Made by a program: the position numbers and the translations under genes. Shown here piece by piece: positions 24,043-37,577 of a stretch of 64,000 nt of DNA. Position 1 is the stretch's first letter, and the number at the start of each line of letters is the position of its first letter. The notes under the pieces are model-generated. The model did no database searches and had not been told where the DNA came from. It saw only the letters and a program-made list of their open reading frames with translations. Origin of the DNA: Monosporascus cannonballus (Eukaryota > Ascomycota > Sordariomycetes > Xylariales). Location of the stretch: positions 248,001 through 312,000 of the forward strand of contig QJNS01000012.1 of NCBI GenBank assembly GCA_004154925.1, in the 5' to 3' direction.

Positions 24043-27000
24043 CTATATATCGTATTATAAAATATTATTTTCTTATTTATAATTTTACTATCGAAAATAA
24101 GTAAATTACGTTAATATAATAACTAAGTAATTACAATAATATATAAAATAATCCCGATTTTAACTAATTAAAATTATATAAATAACAAAGTTATATTAAT
24201 ATTAAAATTATAATATAAATATTATATTATTTATAAGAAAATATAAAGTAATAAAAAGGTAAAAAATTATATTAGCAGTTCGTTTTTGTTCGATAAATCT
24301 TTATTTTACTTATTTAATTACGTCAAAAATAATAACGGATTATTTTAATTGGAAATATTAATTAAAGTATTAATAATTTATATTATAAAATTATAACTTT
24401 TTTCCGTATACAAAATACTACGGTTATCCGGAACCAAATTATTTTTAACAAATTCGATATTAAAATTTTTTCGAATAATTACGTTAAAACTATTTATAAA
24501 TTAATTTTCGTTTTTTCTCGTATCTAGCTAATTAAGCCTATTTACGTTATTAACAATAAATACGGTATTATTAAAATTAATAAATTTAGTTTTTATAACT
24601 TTACGACCTGCAGCCAAAATATCTTTAAAATCTCAGCCGTCCTTTTTAATCCAAAATAAATATCCTTTAATAAGCCAGAAATTCCGAAGCAAAAAATAAG
24701 CGCGTTCGAAATTTTTGTTACGAAAATCACGAATAATATAGCGCTTATTTCGCGAAAAAAATATAACGGGCATAGAATTTGCGTTATAAGAATATACGGT
24801 GCTCAATTAAAAACGAATTTCAAAAAAAAACAATATTAACGTTATATATATTATTTTTCAACCGGCGAAATTCGCCAATGAATTACAGATTATAATATTC
24901 GCCTTTTCGATCAAATACTTTTCATATTATTTTTTTAAATTTTATCGAAACTAAATATAATACTAAAATCGAATTAATAAATATTTGATCTAATATTACA
25001 AAACGTAATATCTAATCAAAACAAAATATTTTTTTACCATAATTAAATTAACCGGGCTGATAAAAAATAATAATATCGATATTAGCCGTTTAATATAACC
25101 AACGTCGCCATATTGTATAATATGTAAAAGATATAAATAAACCTAGGCTTTTTAAAGGAAATAATAATAACTTCGAAATTTTTTACCGATAAAAATAATA
25201 TCGATTAACTGTTAATTATTATCTTTAATAAAGTTAAAAAAGTTATCGCCTTATGGAATATCGGCCATATTAAAAATATTTCCGGTCTTATAATTATATA
25301 ATAAAAAACTTTATTTAATACGTTTTAATTAAAATTGTACCGATTAACAAATAATATAAATAAATTATATTCTCGAATTAAAAAATAAAATACTTATAAA
25401 TTATCCGTTAAATTATTTATATTATTAAATAACGTACTATTAATAAATAATAACCAAAACGTTTCGTTAGAAAAACTTTTATTTATTAACGCGTTTTAAT
25501 TAAAATTACGTAATATCTCCCTTATTTATCCGATATAACCAAAATACTTAGAAATTACGTTATACGCGATAAATTCAAACTTGGCGACGGTTAACTAAAA
25601 ATATATATATTTTATAAATTCGATAAATTCGGCTTTCGAAAAAAAGTTTTCGATCGAAATATTCCGAAAACCTTTATATACGTTAAACGTTTTCATTATA
25701 AATAATTCGTATCGGATACGTAATTCCTGTAAAAATAACGCAAATATACAAACATTATGCATATAAAAAATAAAAATTTCGAAAAAATAAAATTTCGAAA
25801 TTTTCTAATATAATTACATTATTTTATTTAAAAATTAATAATCCGTTTCCAAAATTATTTATATTTTATACGTTCCGGTTATATTATCGAGCTAATAAAT
25901 ACATATAAATATAAGCAAAACATTTATTTATATATAAAATAAAGTAAAAATAAAAAAGAACTACCATTTTTTATTATATAGATCGGCTATTTCGGCTTAA
26001 TTAATCTATATTTTCCGAATATAACTAATTATCTTTTAATTTCCATAAATAAGATAAAAACATTTTGAAAACCGATAAAATTATTTTTCTTTAAATCTAT
26101 ATATTTTTCAAAAAAGTTTTCGATAAACGCTATAAGTACTGTTAATAATACTTTTATTTATATTAATTGCATTTATGAAATCGAACGGCGCTTATTATAC
26201 GGAATACGTTTTAATTTAAAAAAAACGAAGAAATATTTATTTACTGCATTTATACAACGTATTAATAAAAATAAGAAATAAAATCCAGATAATATTAATT
26301 ATAAATTAATAAAAAATATTAAGCAATACCAGATATTATTATAATATTTTATAAAATTATTTTATTTTATAATATTAATTAGGCCGAAATATAAATTATT
26401 TTAATCTTCCTTTAAAAATACGATTATAATAACGGATAAAAACGGTAATAATATTTTATATAATAATATCGTATCGAAACGTTATATTACGAATATAATC
26501 TTAAATATTAAAAATATTATACTAAAATATAATATCATCTTATTAAACCTAATTATAAAATATAATTTATTTTAATTAATATTATATAATTATTAAGAAA
26601 TTAATACGATTATTTTAACTTTTTCTATTGATTGAATTATATCTTTATTTAACGTATAATAATTTTTGCAAATATCTGACCTTTTTAATATATCTATATT
26701 ATTGGATAATAAATTCGAAAATAATAAAAATTTATCTAATAAATAAGACAAATAACTGCCGTTAATTTTAGAAATTATCTTAATTATAATATATATATAT
26801 ATATATCCGGATCTTTATTATTATGAAACTATTTCGTTTTTCGCTTTATATTATATAATTATTACTTTTTCTTAAAATATATAATTATTTAGTTTAAAAA
26901 TTTAAATTAAGAGCTAACGTTTTTGTAAAGTATTAATTTTCATTTAAGATAATAAGGATTAGTTTAATTTCGAATAATACTTTTTCTAGCAAATAACGAA

Positions 27001-27363
27001 ATTTAGACTTTTTTACGAAAACTATAAGTTTTTCGTATAATATATTATAATATTTACGTATAACGAGATTTTAATTAACCGAAATTAAAATTTTTTATTA
27101 ATTTTTATATATTAATAATTTTTCGCGTATTCCGTTTTTTTAAACGTTAATTAACCGGTTAATCCAAATGGTTAACTTAATAATTTGGCCTAAATTATCG
27201 CAAAAAACTTATTTACGAATAAAATTTTTAAACGTTATATTAGTTTTTTTATGTTAATATCAAAAATTTAAAGTACGCGTACGTATATTCTGTTTTAAAG
27301 GCGTAACTCGGTAAAATTAAAAAAAATCAAATTTATCGTATTTTAAAAAAGGGGATAATAACG
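24043..27363. other. RIP-degraded DNA, not assigned
   Basis: AT-rich sequence with the same RIP-like composition as the rest of the block. No LTR pair, no inverted-repeat pair and no protein domain could be identified by eye on either strand. The 5' part of element C, including its missing 5' LTR, might lie here in unrecognisable form. Confidence 0.4.
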
Positions 27364-27365
27364 TA

Positions 27366-27823
27366 CACTTGGAGACCAAATGGAACCGTGCACTGGCCGA
27401 TTTCTCACCTAAACATACCATGTTCACTTTATTATAATAAATTTAAAAAAAATAGCAAAAATATCCGGCGAATATCTATGCGTAAATTAATATATAAATG
27501 TTTTGTTTTTATAGTTAATTATTATTTTAATTTTATTATCTACGAATAGAAAGTAAAATTTTACGTAATAATAATCTTTTACATAATAAAAAATTCAAAT
27601 TCTATGTAATAATACGTAAAGTAATATTTTCGTAACGATAATTTCAGCATATATTATAATATTTAACGTATTATATAAAATATAGTTAAATTAATTAAAG
27701 TTTTATGAAATTATTGTTTTTGCTTAATTTTATTTAATTTATTTGTATTATTATATCCGGTGTAAAAAGCCTATGTTTTGATAAGAAATAGATAGGCGCA
27801 CGGTTCCAATTGACCGATTAGTG
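27366..27823. mobile_element. Short inverted-repeat element (MITE-like) flanked by TA
   Basis: 458 bp bounded by TA dinucleotides (27364-27365 and 27824-27825), as for Tc1/mariner/pogo-type insertions. The ends begin CACT and share an inverted core TGGAACCGTGC identical in both arms, followed by a second shared block ATTTCT; overall about two thirds of 44 terminal bases match. The arms are GC-richer than the interior. There is no coding capacity, so it would be non-autonomous. It lies immediately 5' of the gag remnant of element C. Confidence 0.55.
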
Positions 27824-28593
27824 TAACAGGTTTACGCTGCAACTATTATACATATTATAATTTAAAAATAACAAATAAGTTTTAATCAAAATTAAAATAA
27901 TATTAAAATATTTAACATTGTTAAAATATCGACCAATATTTAGAAAACTCCTATTTAACAGCTTCAGGCTCGAATTCGGGAGTTGAAAAAAAAAGTTCGA
28001 CAACTTAAGATTATGCCATTTACCCAAACCTTTTTCGCTTGCATAAAGCCGAAAAAACCAAAATTTTATAACGGAAAAGGCAATTTTTAAACCTTTTTGA
28101 TTTAGGTACGAATTTATCTTCACTTTTTAAATCTTAGTAACCCAGCGGATATAATCCTAATAATAAAAGCATGCCTAATAAAAAATGCGGTTAATTGGTT
28201 TAAGCCCATTATAAGAAATTTCCTGGAAATAAGAAAACCAGATAAGGAGAACTTTATTAATAAGATTTTTTTATCTTATACCAATTTCGAAAACAAAATA
28301 TGCAATAATTTCGGCAATCCGGATAAAAAATAATTTACGGCTTAATAATTCTTATAATTTTGATAAAAAGGACCCGTATCCAAATACGCCGTAACCTTCA
28401 AAAAATCTTGCGGCTAAGGCGGAATAAGGAAATAACGAAACCGATACCCTTATTAATATATTTTATAAAAAGTTAAAAAATAATATAAAAAATAAAATTA
28501 TTCGGATCGAACGATTAGTTACCTTAGACCGGTATATTGCAAAAGTAATCAAGATTAATAATCGACAGTTTAAAAAACGATAGGAAAAAAAAT

Positions 28594-28900
28594 ATGTCTT
28601 ACGTTCGGGATATAAGTCCAACCAAGGAAAAAAACAAAACGTACCCCTTACTTTTTACGGAACGGCGCCAGAACTTATGGAACTCGGCGTTACCTATAAA
28701 TAAAATTAAAGCCAGATTAAGTGCTTTAATTACGGCAAAATGGGACATAAAGTTTATAAATGCAAGGAACCTAAAAAGCCATACTAAAATAACTATACCC
28801 CTATATCGAAAGGATAATTTAAAAATAATTAAGGAAACGATAGCAAAATTATTAACATAATCCAAGCCAAGTACGTATTAGGTTTATGGCAAAAAGTCCA
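28594..28900 (+). pseudogene. Gag C-terminal remnant with CCHC zinc knuckle (element C)
   Basis: The coding frame reads YGTAPELMELGVTYK, then a zinc knuckle at 28722-28763: CFNYGKMGHKVYKC. The second ligand Cys is Tyr (TAC), explained by a single TGC to TAC change, the RIP type. Upstream TAA codons in NWS-like context also fit Trp to stop. An 88-codon open frame over the same bases on each strand is in a different frame and is not the gag product. Confidence 0.7.
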
Positions 28901-31900
28901 ATAAAGATTATTACGATAAAAAGTTCGACAAAAGATACGAAAAGCTAGAAAGCTGGTTTAATAAGTATTACGAACATAATAAGAAATGTTATAGGGATGG
29001 TTATACGAGTACCGGGATTGGACAGAAAAACTTTGCCCCGGAATACCTGGTTGATACGGTAAAATGCATGCCATATATTGTCGATAACGAAAATATCCCG
29101 ATTACGAGAAATAAAAATAATATATTTATGTACGAATTACCTATATATATTATAAGGGATTCGATTTTCCAAACCGTACCGGGTATAATAAAAATAACAA
29201 GTAATAATATCGACAGTTTCGAACCATAACCCCAGAAAATGTCTAATAACTGGCCAAAGTAAAAAGTTGGTTTAAAGAAAAGTAATACCCGTAAAAAAAC
29301 TTTTTCTATTATTATAAATAATATAATTATTAAATAAAAAAGGAATTAATCCAGCGTACGGTAAAAAAGCATTATTAAAAAGTTATTATAGATTATTATT
29401 TTCAATTAATATTTACTATAAATCTCTAGAAAAAAAGTTATTAAGGAAAAAATACATTAATTTATAAGAGATCTTTGAAACGACAATTAAAATAACGTAT
29501 AATAGGATGTAATCGTAAATATAAGAAAAGAATTTATTTAATAAAAAAAGAATTGTAACAAAACCAAAAAAATATTAATATGGCTTAAAGAAACAATACA
29601 CCGGCAACAACAATAAATATAATAACTTAATGCATTAAATAAAAAAACATAAATAAAGCTTAACAGATTCGAATAAGAATTAAAAGAAAAAAATTACTTA
29701 TAAAAAAGCTGTAAAATAACGAAACCTAGAAAAATTAAAAGGAATTCCCAAAAAAGGCTTTAAATGCGACGATAGAAAACGTTAACGACTTTATTACTTT
29801 AAATATACGAATCGGAACGTATTAGTATACCATAATGGTGGATTATGGAGTTTTAGGCGGAAATTACATTATACCGGATATAGTTAATAAGTTTAAATTG
29901 CTATAAAGATATAAATTAAAATCTTATATAACAATAAATGCTAAAGGTTAGGAATTTGCTTATAATAACGGAAAAATTATATGCGAAATTAATTACTTCG
30001 AGATTTTTGTCCAAAAACGATACCAGATAATTAATTTCGATATCGTTTTATTCGGGAATTACGATATAATTTTAAGATTACCATAAATACGTTAATACGG
30101 AGTTTTGATTAACGGCGAAACTGGCCAGATAAAGTTTATTTTATTTTTTATTAACCAAAAAAAAATTAAGATTTTAATATTTAATCGATAATAACGACGA
30201 ATATAAATATAAAGATATAATAAATACCTTACTACTTAAAAAAACAAAATATCAAAAAACGGGTATCAAAAAAATTCGACGTATTATTATTATTATTAAA
30301 GCGAAATTAAAGTAATTAAATAACGATTTAAAATAATTAAAATAATAGCCCCAGAAATCAGAAACTTTAATTAATATATTATTATAATATTATAAATACA
30401 AATAGTTCTTTAGGAAAAGATTTAATAAGAAATTATTAGAACATAATAAATAAGATTACGAAATAATTTTTAAAGAAAGATTTTTAATAAAGTTTTACCT
30501 TATTTATAATTTTAATAAAAACTAATTACGTATTTTTAAAGAATATCTGGAAAATCGGCTATAAAAAGAATAAATTCGACCTTCGAAATTACTAGCAGGA
30601 TATCCGATATTTTTCGTATCTAAAAAAATGGAAAATTACGATTTATAATTAATTATCGATAATTAAATAATATTATTATTAAAAATTACATGTTATTATT
30701 CCTAATTACAGAAATAAAAAACCGACTTTATAAAACCAAATAATTTATAATATTTGATTTTAAAAATAGATATAACCTTATTAAGATTAAAAAAAATATG
30801 AATAAAAAATAACATTTAAAATAAAATACGGATTATTTAAGTATTTGGTTATATTAATAGGATTTACAAACGCATTAGCAACCTTTTAGTAGATAATAAA
30901 TTATATGTTACGAAAATAGCTCGATATTTTCGTCGTTTGCTATTTCGACAACATTTTTATTTTTTTAAAGATAAAAAAAATATACGTAAGATACGTTTAT
31001 AAGGTTCTTTAAGCTTTATAAAACGCAAGGTTATTTATTAATGGAGAAAAAAGTTAATTCTATACGCAAAAAATAAAATATCTGGAATATATTATTATCC
31101 TAGGACATATTAAGATAGATTTTAAAAAAATCGCTATAATCATAAAATAACAGACGTTAATAATAATTAAGAAAATATAGATATTTCTTGGATTCGCCAA
31201 TTATTACAGGAAATTTATTCGAAACTTTAATAAAATAGTTATACCTTTAATAAATCTTACGAAACAAAAATTCAAATAAATATCAAATACGGAAAAAATA
31301 TTTCAAAATATTAAAAATGCAATTACCAGCGAACTAATATTAATTATATATGATCTAAACCGTTTCGTTAAATTAAAAACCGATATTTCGAATTACGCGT
31401 TAAGCATAATAATCGGATAACGAAATAATTAAAGTAAATTATACCTTATTGCATTTTTTTATACAAATTAAAAGGAACAGAATTTAATTACGGCATTTTA
31501 AATAAGGAATTTATGGTTATTATTATGGCATTTCGGAAATTTAAATATTTCCTAAAGAAAAGCTTATACTAAATTAAGGTTTATATGGATTATTAAAATC
31601 TTACCCGATTTATCACGACCAAAAAACTTACAGGACGATAATTAAAATATATAAAAGAATTAGCGAATTTCGACTTCGTTATTATTTACAAGAAAAAATT
31701 AGAGAACGGCAAAGCAAATACTTTAAGCAGGCGACCAAATCTCGAAAAAAAATTGGTTAAGGTTAGCTATATAATTTTCGATATTATTACAAAAAGATAT
31801 TTATTCTTACAATAAATTGCAACAATTCGGGCAGTATCTAGCAATATATATCAAAGAATTTAACAATATAACGATAATCTCCCAGAAAATCAAAAAATAA

Positions 31901-33084
31901 ATAAAATATAAGTTTTAAAAAAATACCAAACAAATTTAATACAAAAAATATATAAATATTAGTTATATAGACATCTAGGGATCCATAAAATCTTAAACCG
32001 ATTTTAACGTATATATTCTTTTCTTAAAATAAAATTAACGGTACAAAAAATTATACGACAATACAATATTTGCACCAAAGTAAAGGCTCAACGATATAAG
32101 CCATACGAAAAATTACAGCCATTATTAATTTCAAAACAACTATAATATTTAGTTATATTTAACTTTATTACTAAATTTCTTATATTAAAAAATTTAGTAA
32201 CGGAAATATATTATAATAATATTTTCGTAATCTTCGATCGATTTACGAAATTTTCTTATTTCCTATTATATTATAAAAACATAAACACCGAATAACTGGC
32301 ATATATTTTTTTAAATACATTTTCAATATATATAAAGTATTAATAAAAATTATATCAAATAAAAGATTAATATTTATATCAAAATTTTGGCAAAGCTTAA
32401 TAATATAAATTAACTTAAATCATAAATTATTTAACATATTTAAACCTTAAATAGATAAATAAATAAAATAAATAAATTAAACTTTAAAAACTTATTTACT
32501 ATATTATATTAATTATGAATAAAATAACTGAGTTAAGAAATTACCAATTGTACAACTAACTTATAATACTAATTATTATAAAAGTATTAAAATAATATTT
32601 ACAAACGTAAATTTTGGTTTTATTTTAAAAATTTACAAAAAAGTACGTAATAACGGTTTAATTAATATCAAAATAATCCTTATGTTAAAATAATTACGAT
32701 AATTATATCAAAAAATAACGATAAAACTAAAATTTGTACGGAATTAAATAAATAAATATTATAACCAAAAAAGATTAAAAAATTAATTTTCGAAAAAAAG
32801 GAAATGGTTTTCTTTATTACGAAAAATATTTAAATAAAGCGACCCAGCAAAAAACTCGATTTCAAATATATCGATCTATACAAAATCGCTAAAAAAATCT
32901 TAGAAAATAATTATTAATTAAAATTTTTATTAAAAGTTAAATTCTATTTAATTTTTTATATTTTCTTATTCGAATTAATAACGGATATAATTAAGGTATA
33001 TATGGTACAAAACGATATGAAAATAAAGAACAAACGGATATATAAGGTAAAAAAATTTTTCGATATACAAAAACAAAATAGATT

Positions 33085-33180
33085 TACCCAGTATCTAATT
33101 AAGTGGAAAAAGTACCCAGATTCCGAAAATACCTAGGAACCCGCCAAAAGTTTTATTGGTGCCCAGCGCCTATTAAAAAA
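33085..33180 (+). pseudogene. Chromodomain remnant of element C
   Basis: The + strand reads FTQYLIKWKKYPDSENTWEP, followed by AKSFIGAQRLLKNFHQ, with one Trp codon altered to TAG. It matches the C-terminal chromodomain of fungal chromovirus integrases closely. It is the best preserved of the three chromodomains in the window. Confidence 0.8.
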
Positions 33181-33858
33181 CTTTCATCAGTAACGACGGG
33201 CGTGTTCCAATTAACGGTTAACTAATCGGTAACCGGGATATTGGGCTAATCGGCCGCAACATACGTTAACGTAACAACCGTAACGGCAATTTCCAACTAT
33301 TCTTATTCCTGATATTTTTGTTCCTTTAATTCGTTTAATAACTAAAACTTACGTTATACCATAATAACGTTTTTCGAACGAATTAACGCCTTTTGCTTAC
33401 GCAAATAAATAAAACGAAAAAAAATTTCGTTCATTTTTTTTTTAATATTTTCGTTAAGCCTCGAAATAAAGCCGTTAAAACTTTAATAATTACTTTTCGG
33501 TAAACGCTTTTTCGCGTTTTAAGCGTTAATATTTGCGATAAATATTTTGTAAAAAAATTAAATACGTTAATATTATTATAAAATCGACTTCGATAAATAT
33601 ATTCCTTATATCTTAAAACGTTTTCTATCATTTTACATCTTATGTTTTTCGAAAAATAATAAAAGTAAAATATAACTTCGTAATCAAATTCGTTAAAGGC
33701 TTTTACGAGGTTAGCACGACGAACGGTAAAAGAACGGGGAATCCGATAAATCTTAAAAATGCAAAACGATATAATTAAAAGCAAAAAAAGGGATATTTAC
33801 CAAACAAAAAGAAAAAAAAAGAAATTTTAAGGGCAAGATTTGGGGAAGAGAGAGATCA

Positions 33859-34236
33859 TATTACAACCTGATAGGTTCCGGTCTTAAGAAACGGTCAGGA
33901 GTATACGGGCCACCTCCCGGGTTACGTAACGGTAATCATTATTAAGCCAGTGATCATTAATAATCAAAGGTGATCCCAAGTAATCGTAATCACCACTAAC
34001 GGCGTAATTACGAATAATTAAGCCAAAAAAAAGATATATACGCTTATTATTTTCATAATTTAAATAACTTCAGCTTGCAATATTTATTAATATTAATTGT
34101 TTGCAATGAGGCATTCCCAATATTAAGAGACGTAATACGTTACTGTATTTATTGTTCAGATTTCCACGATATTTCTACTAACATAAACCCGTCGGCTTAA
34201 GGTTTAATAGTTGGTTAAATCTTATAATTCGTCACA
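33859..34236 (+). repeat. Probable 3' LTR of element C
   Basis: It starts TATTACAACCTG (TG to TA at the first dinucleotide would restore a TG start), directly after the purine tract TGGGGAAGAGAGAGATCA, and ends TTCGTCACA. About 378 bp and GC-richer than its flanks. No partner LTR was found in the window, so the boundaries rest on the purine tract, the TG...CA ends and the abrupt change to family A sequence at 34237. Confidence 0.5.
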
Positions 34237-34398
34237 AGCAATACCTTAAAAGTACGAAAAAAATTTTCTTAATATTTATCGATTATATAGCGTTAAAAGA
34301 TATAATAAAGGCGCCGGTACGTAATTTTAAAAAAAGGTTAACTTAAGAAGTTTACCGTTTTACATAATTTAATTTTAAAATTTAATATCGATTATATG
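34237..34398 (+). mobile_element. Left fragment of second family A copy (A2)
   Basis: It aligns with element A at about 20020-20170 (RNase H region; shared TTAATATTTA and GATTATATAG strings). It is cut on the left by element C and on the right by the inserted element B. The continuation is at 40805. The expected 5' three kilobases of A2 are not visible in the window. Confidence 0.75.
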
Positions 34399-34586
34399 TG
34401 TGACGGGTACGATGCGTAGGCTGAACGGAGACACGGCCCAACAAAGGTTTATATTGAAGGTGAGGAGGGAAGGGGAGAAACAGCTAGCCACCAGCGAGGT
34501 GGCTGCTCCCTATATATATAGGTAAGCTCGGGCTAAAAAGCTCGTTCCGTAAGCCCGAGCCGCTCTATAGGCTTTAGCCTATAACA
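34399..34586 (-). repeat. 3' LTR of element B (left copy)
   Basis: 188 bp, on the + strand TGTGACGGGTAC ... GCCTATAACA. It pairs with 40615-40804; the right copy carries one extra TA/CA dinucleotide in a TATATA stretch. It contains the inverted pair GCTCGGGC...GCCCGAGC around 34530-34558. It is less RIP-altered than the right copy. Confidence 0.88.
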
Positions 34587-34689
34587 TCACCCCCTTTCTC
34601 GCCCTTAAGGAATAACGAGGTTACGGCGAGGCGGCGGCTTCTTTGCTTATATCTTTTTTTTTATCTCTATTCGTACCCTTACGTTTTTG

Positions 34690-34860
34690 CCGATTTCGTT
34701 TCCGTTTCCAAATAATTTTTCGAAATTATTAAGGGTAATTATATTTTCGAAATTATTACGTAATTTTTATATTGGTTCGGCGTAACCTGCCCATTTTACG
34801 AATAGTTCTTTTCGGCGACCGCGGCCTATATACCTGCTTTCGGCCCTTAATATACGTTTT
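34690..34860 (-). pseudogene. Chromodomain remnant of element B
   Basis: The minus strand reads ELFVKWAGYAEPI-stop, then a helix-like NNFENIITLNNFEKLFGNG, close to chromovirus chromodomains (EYLVKWKGY...TWEPxxNL pattern). The stop replaces the expected Trp. It lies only about 0.1 kb from the purine tract and LTR, the normal arrangement, in contrast to family A. Confidence 0.75.
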
Positions 34861-37577
34861 ATTATATATTTTTTGGCTTTTTTTTAATAATATCGATAAT
34901 AATTAATTATTATTTAAAATTTAATTAAGTAACGGGTTTCTTATTATTAGTTTTTAAAGATTTACGTCGAATCTTGGGTATATCCCCGATAATACGTTTA
35001 ATTTTATAGTATTATACGGCATAATCGCAATAATTTTATATTTAGTATATATTTAAAATAATGTTTTAAATAATTATAAGATAATTACGTTTTTTAAATT
35101 TAATTATATTAGGTTTTTTATTTCGAAATACGGTATTTATTTTTTAAAAATATTAATTAATTATTTTATTTAGATTTATATTAACATTATAATAATTTAT
35201 ATAAATTTCGTATTTTTTTGTAATTTTTTAACGAAATTAATAACTTTTTCCATTTTGGAGATTAATTAAATAATTATTGGTATTTCGTTAATAAGTTTTA
35301 TATTATATTCGTGAATTAAGAAAAAAAAGATTTATTTTTAACGAAAAATTTTTACAGTTAAGGGCTAATTGTATTACCGGTAAGAATTCGGCTTAATTAT
35401 ATTATACATAACTTATAAAATAACGGAAATATGCAAAAAAATTTTAGTAAATTTTTTCCGTAATTTTATTTATTTAGGGGTAAAAAAATATATTAAGTTA
35501 TTATTATATATTTATTAAGTTATATAAATAAGTTTAAAATTTGTTCGTTTAATTATTTCTTTTATTAAATATTAATTTTTTAAAAAAGTCGTAATATTTT
35601 TAATAATAAATAATAAAGTATTAAACGTACGTTTTTGCGTTTATATAAAGTATTGGCTTTAAAATAATTATTTTTATTAAGTAATTGTAAAATACTATAA
35701 GAAAACGGGCGTTTCTTTTTTATTTTGCCGGTAAGTTAATTATAAAATTTACCGAAAAATTTAAATAAAATCGGTTTGAAATAAATAAGGGCCGTAATAA
35801 CTTTTTTTTCGTTTTCTTTTATATGTACGACTTATTATATACGTTGCAGTTACGGCAAAAACGGCGTATATTCTAAACCTGTTTTGGTTAATAATAATTA
35901 CGGATTAATATTATTAACATAACGTTTTTTTGGGTGGCCGGTAATATAAAAATCGTATATTCGTTAAATTAGTAACGTCCGGAACGGTTTCTAAATAAGG
36001 ACTTAAATACGTTTTTTAAATTATAAAACATTTTTAAAATCGAAAAGATATTCCGTTATAAAAACTTTTACCACGTTTATAGCCGGGGAGAAATTATGTA
36101 ATTTCTGGGTTACGGTGGTATACGTTATACTTAAGGTTTTATTTTTAGTAACTTTTAAATTTTTTACTTTTAAAGGTTATTTTTAAGAAATATTTCCTTA
36201 CCGAAAGGTATAACTGGTTATTCGTTATTTCTTTATTTTAGGTAAATTATAGTTATTAAGATTTTTTAAATCCGCATTAATTTATTAAATAATTATTTTT
36301 TAATTAACCGAAATACCCGTTTTTTAAACTTTATATTTTTTTCGCTACGAAATACGTTTTATGGTTTACGAAATATAATATCGGATTAATTTATTAATTT
36401 GTTAAAATAATATTTAAATACGAAATTAAAGGCGGATAGAAAACCGGTTTATCGAATTTATTTTTTAACAAATTTACGGGTATTTATAAGGTATTAGAAG
36501 TTTATATAATTTATTAGGATCGTAAAAAGGTTAATTAACTTTTAAAATTTCTTTTTTTATTTCATTAACGTTTTAACGATAATTAATAATTTCTTATCGT
36601 ATATTTCGTAATTATATTTAACTGGCGATAACTTTTTTAAAAAATACGTAACTAATTGCAGGCGCCTTAACAAATCGAATTAAAATAAGTATTTTTTAAT
36701 TATTTAGCCGGAATAATTTATTTTTATTACTAGTTTTTTTTGGGGTCCTAATATATAAGAATAAATGCTATAATAAAAAAACTTTTTGAATCGGTTGAAA
36801 ATTTATTATTTTTCGTTTTTTTAGCGGAAGGGGGTTCCTTTTTTAGTTAATCGTAAAAAAAAACCGTTATTCCGTTAAAATCTTTAATAAAGATTCGGTA
36901 AAAATTAACTAACCTAATAAAGTTCTTAATTCTTTTTACGTTAGTAAAGGCCTTTTATTTTCGAATAACGGTTATTTTTTTAAAATTAACTTTTAAGTTT
37001 ATTTCTGTTTTAATAATAAACCTTAAGTATTTCGTTTTTTAAATTACGAATTTGTATTTATCCGGATCTAGCTTTAATCCTACTTCTGCCAAGCGGCGAA
37101 ATACCAGCTTAATTTTGGCTATATAATCGGTTTAAAAGCTAAACGAATAAATTAATATATTATTTATATATATAAAATAAAAGTTATTAAAATAACGGTT
37201 TAACGTAATATTAATATAACGTTAAAAAGCAGCCGGTATACCGCTAAGGCCGAATAAATATATTAGCTATTCGAAAAACTCGAAACGTATATAAAACGCA
37301 ATTTTTTATTCGTTTTCCTGGCGGATATATAGCCGGTAAAAAGCCATTCGAACGTTAAGCTTCGTAAACCACCGGACCTATAATAAGGTTCGTAACATTT
37401 TTTTTATTAACAGAAAAAGATAACGGTTTCGCTTTATAATTTTATTTAATTTCTTATAATTTATATAAAACCGTAAACTCCCGTTAGATTTCTTTACGAA
37501 TAATACAGGGGTATTATAAGATAACGAAGGTGCAACGCTAGCTATAATACCAAAAGGTCAGCAATTCCAAACCTTTC

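Larger units (their letters stand above)
27826..34236 (+). mobile_element. Degraded Gypsy/chromovirus LTR retrotransposon (family C), 5' LTR not found
   Basis: A + strand element with recognisable gag (about 27990-28900, including a CCHC knuckle), protease (about 29830-29980, VDxG followed by GGNYIIPDIV), reverse transcriptase (about 30600-31050, YFDN at 30941-30952 for YxDD), integrase (about 32160-32300, FDRFTKFSYF) and chromodomain (about 33085-33180, QYLIKWKKYPDSENTWEPA with frame nearly intact). A purine tract (33841-33858) precedes the probable 3' LTR. It is less RIP-altered than A or B, which suggests a younger or less intensively mutated insertion. The left boundary is uncertain; no 5' LTR or target duplication was found. 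Confidence 0.7.

Noticed and set aside
28599..28865. 88-codon frames on both strands in element C as host genes
   Set aside because: The gag reading with the CCHC knuckle is in a third frame; these are chance openings.
33431..33784. 117-codon minus frame near the end of element C
   Set aside because: AT-rich Lys/Ile/Tyr composition within a retroelement 3' region; no motif. It could be reconsidered if found conserved in other C copies.
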